8,104 nucleotides of DNA, from assembly GCA_007135745.1 (NCBI GenBank), contig SLIH01000180.1, forward strand, positions 1 through 8,104. Direction: 5' to 3'. This DNA is from Halomonas sp. Its GTDB lineage: Bacteria > Pseudomonadota > Gammaproteobacteria > Pseudomonadales > Oleiphilaceae. Below, one piece after another: positions 6,509 to 8,104 of this stretch (position 1 is the first letter of the stretch; each line of letters begins with the position of its first letter). The translations under genes and the position numbers were made by a program. A model generated the notes under the pieces. That model saw nothing but the letters and a program-made list of their open reading frames with translations. It was not told the DNA's origin and did not search any database.

Positions 6509-7315
6509 CTACTCCTGATTGCTGAGATACAGGTGATTCGCCAGGGTAACGAAATCGGCCAGGCTGAGATTCTGGGGTCGCAGGCCCGGGTCCAGACCGA
6601 CCTGTTGCCAGTCCTCGTCCTGCATCAGGCTGAACAGCCCCTTGCGCAGGGTTTTGCGCCGGGCGCTGAAGGCGGTACGTACCACCTGGGCCAACAGGTC
6701 CGGGTCCCGGGCCGGGCACGGGAGTTCGGCGTGAGGCACCAGACGCACCACAGCCGATTCAACCTTCGGCGCCGGCCGGAACGCGCCCGACCCCACGGTG
6801 AACAGCGGGATCACCTGACAGTAGTATTGAGTCATGATCGCCAATCGGCCCCAGTTGCTGTCGCCGGGGGCGGCGGCCATGCGCTCCACCACTTCCTTCT
6901 GCAGCATGAAATGCATGTCCTTGATGACATCGCGAAAATCCAGCAGATGAAAAATCAGCGGCGTGGAGATGTTGTAAGGGAGATTACCGACGATACGAAG
7001 CGGACCATCGGCAGCAATCGAGCGGTAATCGAATCGAAGCGCATCGCCCTCGTGGATGGTCAGCTCGGGGTAGTTGAAAAACTGCGCCCTGAGGCCAGGG
7101 ATAAGATCCCGGTCCAGCTCGATCATCTGCAAACGGGGATTCAGCGTCAGCAAGGGCTCGCTGAGTGCCCCCATGCCGGGACCAATCTCCACCAGATTGT
7201 CATCCGGGCGAGGGGCAATGCTGCCCACGATGCGATCAATCACACCGGCGTCATGCAGAAAGTTCTGGCCAAAGCGCTTACGCGCCTGGTGCTGGGGCGG
7301 GCCCTTTCGACTCAT
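6509..7315 (-). CDS. rsmA: 16S rRNA dimethyladenosine transferase RsmA (KsgA)
   Basis: RsmA dimethylates two adjacent adenosines (A1518 and A1519 in E. coli numbering) in the 3'-terminal hairpin of 16S rRNA, a late checkpoint of small-subunit assembly. The protein has 268 residues, a standard length. The N-terminus has the family motif [10 protein letters not shown] (13-22). SAM-binding motif I is EIGPGMG (43-49), with acidic Glu66/Asp68 in IELD and Asp91 in GDAL. The catalytic motif IV is NLPYN (111-115). The C-terminal domain carries [11 protein letters not shown] (179-189) and [12 protein letters not shown] (216-227). Its start codon overlaps the pdxA stop in an ATGA, a usual sign of translational coupling. 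Nothing is missing or altered. Confidence 0.97.
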   Translation of the reverse strand: MSRKGPPQHQARKRFGQNFLHDAGVIDRIVGSIAPRPDDNLVEIGPGMGALSEPLLTLNPRLQMIELDRDLIPGLRAQFFNYPELTIHEGDALRFDYRSIAADGPLRIVGNLPYNISTPLIFHLLDFRDVIKDMHFMLQKEVVERMAAAPGDSNWGRLAIMTQYYCQVIPLFTVGSGAFRPAPKVESAVVRLVPHAELPCPARDPDLLAQVVRTAFSARRKTLRKGLFSLMQDEDWQQVGLDPGLRPQNLSLADFVTLANHLYLSNQE

Positions 7316-8104
7316 GCAGTTTCCTGCCGCACCAGCGCCCGTTGCCTAACCATATAGGCCGCCGTGGCAAGCGCTTCTTTGAGACTGCCCCCATCCGCCC
7401 GCCCGGTACCGGCCAGATCGATGGCCGTGCCGTGATCAACGGAAGTCCGGATGATCGGCAGGCCGAGAGTGATATTCACGGCAGCACCGAACCCTTTGTA
7501 TTTGAGTACGGGCAGACCCTGATCATGATACATCGCCAATACCGCATCAGCGCCCTCAAGGTGGTGCGGGGTGAAGAGCGTATCCGCCGGCAGCGGGCCG
7601 CTCAGGTGCATGCCCTCCCCGCGCAGCGACTCCAGCACCGGCTCGATGACATCGATCTCCTCACGCCCGAGATAGCCCCCTTCGCCAGCGTGGGGATTGA
7701 GCCCCGCCACGAGTATGTGCGGTTCGGCAATGCCAAAATGGCGCTGGAGATCCTCATGGAGGATCCGCAACACCTGGGTCAGCTTCTCTTGCGTAATGGC
7801 ATCGGGCACTTCCCGCAGCGGGAGGTGTGTGGTCGCCAGAGCCACACGCAGCCCACGGGTAGCCAGCATCATGACCACGCCCCAGGAGCCGCACTTTTCC
7901 TGCAGAAATTCAGTGTGGCCGCTGAACTCAATGCCGGCCTCGTTGATGACCCCCTTGTGCACGGGCGCCGTGACCATGCCCTGGGCAATATCGAGCTGGC
8001 AGGCTTCAATGGCGGCCGCCAGCGTCTTGAGAACATAGTCGCCATTGGCCGGATCAAGCCGGCCCGGCCGGGAGTTGGCGGCGGTGGCGACCGACCAGAC
8101 GGAC
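7312..8104 (-). CDS. pdxA: 4-hydroxythreonine-4-phosphate dehydrogenase PdxA (N-terminus off window)
   Basis: PdxA oxidises 4-phosphohydroxy-L-threonine, which decarboxylates to the amino-ketone that PdxJ condenses with deoxyxylulose phosphate to form pyridoxine phosphate. The frame stays open to the right edge, giving about 263 residues of an expected roughly 330; the ATG at 7977 is internal. Upstream of that ATG the frame reads [15 protein letters not shown], a conserved PdxA region. Substrate-binding His-Thr is in GHTEFL. The three metal-binding histidines are in [14 protein letters not shown] and MYHDQGLP. Intervals of 30, 45 and 55 residues match His136, His166, His211 and His266 of E. 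coli Pdx[14 protein letters not shown] lies near the C-terminus. The stop overlaps the rsmA start (ATGA). In E. coli surA precedes pdxA; that region is beyond the window. Confidence 0.96.
   Translation of the reverse strand, partial: SVWSVATAANSRPGRLDPANGDYVLKTLAAAIEACQLDIAQGMVTAPVHKGVINEAGIEFSGHTEFLQEKCGSWGVVMMLATRGLRVALATTHLPLREVPDAITQEKLTQVLRILHEDLQRHFGIAEPHILVAGLNPHAGEGGYLGREEIDVIEPVLESLRGEGMHLSGPLPADTLFTPHHLEGADAVLAMYHDQGLPVLKYKGFGAAVNITLGLPIIRTSVDHGTAIDLAGTGRADGGSLKEALATAAYMVRQRALVRQETA

Noticed and set aside
6434..7357. A 307-codon open frame on the plus strand across rsmA
   Set aside because: It lies antisense to rsmA and the ends of apaH and pdxA, all with full motif support. Its composition is that of a GC-rich shadow frame, and it has no recognisable domain.
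7312..7977. PdxA starting at the ATG at 7977
   Set aside because: The frame continues to the window edge and the upstream residues are conserved PdxA sequence, so this ATG is an internal methionine.
1..8104. A previously undescribed system such as a defence, mobile or biosynthetic island
   Set aside because: Apart from a DUF423 protein, every gene matches a well-known family with intact motifs, gene spacing is ordinary, and base composition does not shift noticeably along the window.

Overview
The window is a gene-dense stretch of about 60% GC from a gammaproteobacterium. The evidence is protein resemblance (SlmA, ApaH, ThiS/ThiG, PdxA-RsmA order) and a chemotaxis set of the kind found with Tsr-like, 36-heptad receptors. 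I cannot fix the genus. A degenerate GTGG-type extragenic palindrome also resembles repeats common in Pseudomonas, Xanthomonas and related gammaproteobacteria. There are no RNA genes, insertion sequences, CRISPR arrays or phage genes, and no gene-free stretch longer than about 155 bases.

Left part (1-3459, plus strand): the distal part of a chemotaxis operon. It holds the cytoplasmic end of a chemoreceptor, then cheR, cheD and cheB. The receptor ends in a long tether and a WEEF tetrapeptide, the expected docking site for CheR. CheR adds methyl groups to receptor glutamates, CheB removes them or deamidates when phosphorylated, and CheD deamidates receptor glutamines: a complete adaptation module. 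CheA, CheW and CheY are not in view and would be expected upstream. The receptor-cheR-cheD-cheB order matches Pseudomonas aeruginosa chemosensory cluster II.

Right part (3475-8104, minus strand): a run of housekeeping genes meeting the che operon head-on, with only 15 bp between stop codons. In order of transcription (right to left): pdxA (partial; vitamin B6), rsmA (16S rRNA dimethylation), apaH (diadenosine tetraphosphate hydrolysis), a DUF423 membrane protein, thiS and thiG (thiazole branch of thiamine synthesis), then, after a 154-bp gap holding the palindromic repeat, slmA (nucleoid-occlusion inhibitor of FtsZ). pdxA-rsmA-apaH are tightly packed, with an ATGA overlap and a 3-bp gap, and apaH overlaps the DUF423 gene by 20 bp. 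This is the E. coli surA-pdxA-rsmA-apaG-apaH arrangement without apaG.

I found no undescribed system. The points worth a second look are the REP-like element, the matched receptor tail and CheR loop, the missing apaG, and the slmA start site and placement.
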